The notes beneath the pieces are model-generated. The model did not search any database. It was given only the letters and a program-made list of their open reading frames with translations, and was not told the DNA's origin. The translations under genes and the position numbers were made by a program. Below, piece by piece: positions 14,207 to 16,614 of a DNA stretch of 16,614 bases (the stretch's first letter is position 1; the number at the start of each line of letters is the position of its first letter). Location: assembly GCA_031403315.1 (NCBI GenBank), contig JANNTD010000528.1, forward strand, positions 1 through 16,614, read 5' to 3'. Origin of the DNA: DASYDU01 sp031403315. GTDB taxonomy: Bacteria; Planctomycetota; Planctomycetia; Pirellulales; Lacipirellulaceae.

Positions 14207-14279
14207 AAGGGTCAAGAGTCGAGAGTCAAGAGCCAATCGCTTCTGGCTCTCGACTCTCGACTCTCCTCTCTCGACTCTC
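14207..14279. repeat. Inverted repeat built from degenerate heptamers (GAGAGTC) abutting smc
   Basis: Four 7-bp units (GAGAGTC type) fill 14207-14234 and five complementary units (GACTCTC type) fill 14245-14279. The core arms 14215-14235 and 14244-14264 pair over 21 bp with one mismatch and an 8-nt loop. The element occupies nearly the whole spacer between the FlgI-like stop and the smc ATG, leaving two bases before the ATG and no Shine-Dalgarno motif. Confidence 0.85.
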
Positions 14280-14281
14280 CC

Positions 14282-16614
14282 ATGCTCAAAGCGCTCGAAC
14301 TTTCTGGCTTCAAGAGCTTCGCCGACCGTACGCGGTTCGAGTTTCCCCATGGCGTGTCGATCGTCGTCGGGCCGAACGGCTCGGGCAAGTCGAACGTCGT
14401 CGACGCCTTGAAATGGGTGCTTGGCTCGCAGAGCGCTAAATCGCTCCGCGGCCAGGAGATGGTCGACGTCATCTTCAACGGCTGCGCTACGCGCGGGCCG
14501 CTCGGCACAGCCGAAGTCACGCTCACGCTCGACAATCAAGACGGCCAGCTCGCCATCGACGCCCGCGAAGTGCATGTCACCCGCCGTGTCTACCGCAGCG
14601 GCGAGGGCGAATATCTCATCAACCGCCAACCCTGCCGGCTCCGCGATATTCGCGAGTTGCTCGCCGGCACCGGCATCACAACCGAGGCCTATTGCATCAT
14701 CGAACAAGGCAAGGTCGACGTACTCTTGCAGTCGTCGCCCCGCGATCGGCGGCTGATCTTCGAAGAGGCCGCCGGCATCAGCCAATTCAAAGCCAAGAAA
14801 GCGACTGCCGCGCGGCGGCTCGAGCGGGTCGAGCAAAACCTGCTCCGTCTCTCCGACATCGTCGACGAAGTCGAAAGCCGGCTGCGCAGCGTGCGGTCGC
14901 AGGCCGGCAAGGCCCGCCGCTACCGCGAGTGTGCCACACGGCTGCAGCTCCTACGGACGCAAGTCGGCCTGGTGGATTGGCGGGCCTTCACGAAACAAAT
15001 CACGGCCCGCGAAGCCCAGCTCGCCGAGTTAGACCGCCGACACGCGGAACACGAGGCCGCGCTCGCCAAGCTGGAAGCCCACACGCTCGAACTCGACCTG
15101 GCACACGAAACCTCCGCCCATGCTCGCCGCGAGATCGAATCGCAAGCCTCGGCGACGCGGGCCGAGATCGCTGCGCTCGAGGCCGGCCTCGAATCGCAGG
15201 TGGCCCGCCGGGCCGACGTCGAACAAGAGATCGAACGCTTCCGCCGCCAACTCGTGGCGATGAGCACGCGGGCCGGCAGCGCGTCCGGTCAACTCCGCAA
15301 CTCGGCCGCCGATTTGGCAGCGGCTGCCGCCGAACACGCTGCTGCCGACCAGGAGTATCGTGCGCAGCTTGAGCAATCCACCGCGGCCCAGCAGGAACTT
15401 AACGGCTTGCGCGCGTCGCTCGAACAGCTGCGCACCGAGCAAATGCAGGCCGTGCGGAACGCCGCGCTCCTGGCAAATCAAGTGACGGCGCTGGATTCAC
15501 AATTGGTCGCGGCCCGCGTCGACCGCGAAAAGTGCCGCCAGCGGCTCGACGAGCTCCACGAGCAGCGCGACTCCCTGGCCGCCAAACTCGCGCAACTCCA
15601 GCGGCAGGAAACTGCGGCTCAAGCCCAATTCGACGCCTGCCAAGCCGAACGGCTCTCCAGCGAAGGGCGGCTCGCCGCGCTCGAGCGCGAAATCGTCCGC
15701 GTCGACAAACAGCACCGCCAATTGGAAAGTCAACTCACGCGGACCCGCGAACGGATCGACGTGCTCACCGAACTCCACGAGCGGCTCGAAGGCCTCAACT
15801 CCGGCGTGAAAGAAGTGCTAGTCGCCTCCCAAACCGATCCCAGCGGGCCCTACGGCGAGGTCCGCGGCGTGGTGGCCGATCTGTTTCACGTCGACGTCGA
15901 TTCCGCGCCGCTGGTGGACGTCGCGCTGGGCGAATTCTCGCAGTATGTCGTTGTCGCGTCGGCAGGGCGGCTCTTCGATTGGCTCAACGACGAGCCGCTC
16001 CGCGTCACCGGTCGCGTCGGCTTTCTGCGCCTCGACAGCATCCAGCGCCGCGGCGAAGCGACACCGCTGGTCGACCTCAGCAGCGAGGCGGGCGTGATGG
16101 GCCGTGCCGACCAATTCGTTGAAACCGCGTCGGACCTGATGCCGCTGGCCGAGCGGCTGCTGGGCCGCACCTGGTTCGTCGACCGACTCTCGACGGCGCT
16201 GCGGCTCGCCCAAACCGCCGGTCGTGGGCTGGCCTTCGTCACCAGCGATGGCGAGCTCCTGGCCGCCGACGGTACGCTGGTGGTCGGCCCGCGGCAGGCT
16301 TCGGCCGGTCTGCTCTCGCGTCGCAGTGAACTGCGCGCTTGCCACGAACAGCTTGCAGCACTTGAGAAGCAACTCGCCCACCAGCAGGTCGTCCACGCCC
16401 GGCTCGAAAACGACCGCGCCGGCGAAGAGCAACAACTTGCCGCCAAATCCGCCAAGTCCGCCGAGTTCGCTGCCGAACTCGCCGAGCATCGCCAGCGCAC
16501 GGCGGCCGCCCGCGGACAACACGAACAAGCGTCCCACGCCGCCCATCGCGTCGAACGCGAACTGCTGAATATCCAGGAGCAATGTGCGGTCAACGAATAC
16601 GAAGTCGAGTCGAC
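14282..16614 (+). CDS. smc: Chromosome segregation ATPase SMC, N-terminal two thirds (3' end outside window)
   Basis: SMC with ScpA/ScpB forms the bacterial condensin that loads on and organises the chromosome. The frame is open from the ATG to the window end (777 complete codons of an expected ~1180), so the C-terminal coiled coil, ABC signature and Walker B lie outside. The start reads MLKALELSGFKSFADRTRF, as usual for SMC. Walker A is GPNGSGKSN (residues 30-38). The Q-loop region EQGKVDVLLQ is near residue 142, and FEEAAGI at 160-166. The first coiled coil, rich in Ala, Glu, Gln and Arg, covers about 170-500. The hinge covers about 507-680 (GPYGEVRGVVADLF near its start, ADGTLVVGPRQ near its end), and the return coiled coil follows. 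The usual LGEQSAK reads LGSQSAK, a mild change. There is no Shine-Dalgarno motif; a heptamer palindrome ends 2 nt before the ATG. Confidence 0.96.
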   Translation, partial: MLKALELSGFKSFADRTRFEFPHGVSIVVGPNGSGKSNVVDALKWVLGSQSAKSLRGQEMVDVIFNGCATRGPLGTAEVTLTLDNQDGQLAIDAREVHVTRRVYRSGEGEYLINRQPCRLRDIRELLAGTGITTEAYCIIEQGKVDVLLQSSPRDRRLIFEEAAGISQFKAKKATAARRLERVEQNLLRLSDIVDEVESRLRSVRSQAGKARRYRECATRLQLLRTQVGLVDWRAFTKQITAREAQLAELDRRHAEHEAALAKLEAHTLELDLAHETSAHARREIESQASATRAEIAALEAGLESQVARRADVEQEIERFRRQLVAMSTRAGSASGQLRNSAADLAAAAAEHAAADQEYRAQLEQSTAAQQELNGLRASLEQLRTEQMQAVRNAALLANQVTALDSQLVAARVDREKCRQRLDELHEQRDSLAAKLAQLQRQETAAQAQFDACQAERLSSEGRLAALEREIVRVDKQHRQLESQLTRTRERIDVLTELHERLEGLNSGVKEVLVASQTDPSGPYGEVRGVVADLFHVDVDSAPLVDVALGEFSQYVVVASAGRLFDWLNDEPLRVTGRVGFLRLDSIQRRGEATPLVDLSSEAGVMGRADQFVETASDLMPLAERLLGRTWFVDRLSTALRLAQTAGRGLAFVTSDGELLAADGTLVVGPRQASAGLLSRRSELRACHEQLAALEKQLAHQQVVHARLENDRAGEEQQLAAKSAKSAEFAAELAEHRQRTAAARGQHEQASHAAHRVERELLNIQEQCAVNEYEVES

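Noticed and set aside
12794..14836. A 680-residue minus-strand frame across the FlgI-like gene and the start of smc
   Set aside because: It spans two supported plus-strand genes and the heptamer repeat, and has no recognisable motif.

Overview
The window looks like ordinary chromosomal DNA from a planctomycete, most likely of the Pirellulales type. This is inferred, not measured against a database. The grounds are high GC with strong GC3 bias, few and weak Shine-Dalgarno sites, a lipoprotein joining a FlgI-like domain to HEAT repeats, a secreted CehA/McbA-like protein, an rnpA-yidD pair lacking rpmH and yidC, and intergenic spaces filled with palindromic repeats. No phage, insertion sequence, CRISPR array, tRNA or rRNA was recognised. 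No unambiguous new defence or biosynthetic system was found; the unusual items are individual proteins and intergenic elements.

Layout. Positions 1-3584 (+): the 3' part of leuS (leucyl-tRNA synthetase), then glgC (ADP-glucose pyrophosphorylase) only 7 bp later. 3749-5058 (+): an exported MORN_2-repeat protein and a small VOC/glyoxalase-fold protein, each with a recognisable ribosome binding site. 5292-7535 (+): ppk1 (polyphosphate kinase), behind a 233-bp spacer that holds a PHO-box-like direct repeat. 7550-10009 (-): a cytoplasmic class 3 lipase and an exported CehA/McbA-like protein, convergent with ppk. 10010-10227: a divergent spacer carrying a 76-bp composite hairpin. 10228-12155 (+): a tightly packed run of a CbpA-type DnaJ protein, a one-TM small protein, rnpA and yidD, with overlaps of 7 and 4 bases. 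12437-14200 (+): the FlgI-like/HEAT lipoprotein. 14282 to the end (+): the first ~777 codons of smc, which runs off the window.

How the genes fit together. leuS, rnpA, yidD and smc are housekeeping genes (translation, RNase P, membrane-protein insertion, chromosome organisation). glgC and ppk are both storage-polymer genes (glycogen and polyphosphate), though they are not in one operon. The secreted or lipid-anchored proteins (MORN_2, CehA-like, FlgI/HEAT) are of unknown function and are typical of envelope gene content in this phylum.

The most distinctive sequence-level signal is in the spacers. Palindromic elements built from degenerate 7-bp units bracket the FlgI/HEAT gene on both sides. 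One starts on the last base of the yidD stop codon, and the other ends two bases before the smc ATG. No stretch longer than 300 bases lacks a gene; the longest spacers are 12156-12436, 5059-5291 and 10010-10227, and their contents are listed below.
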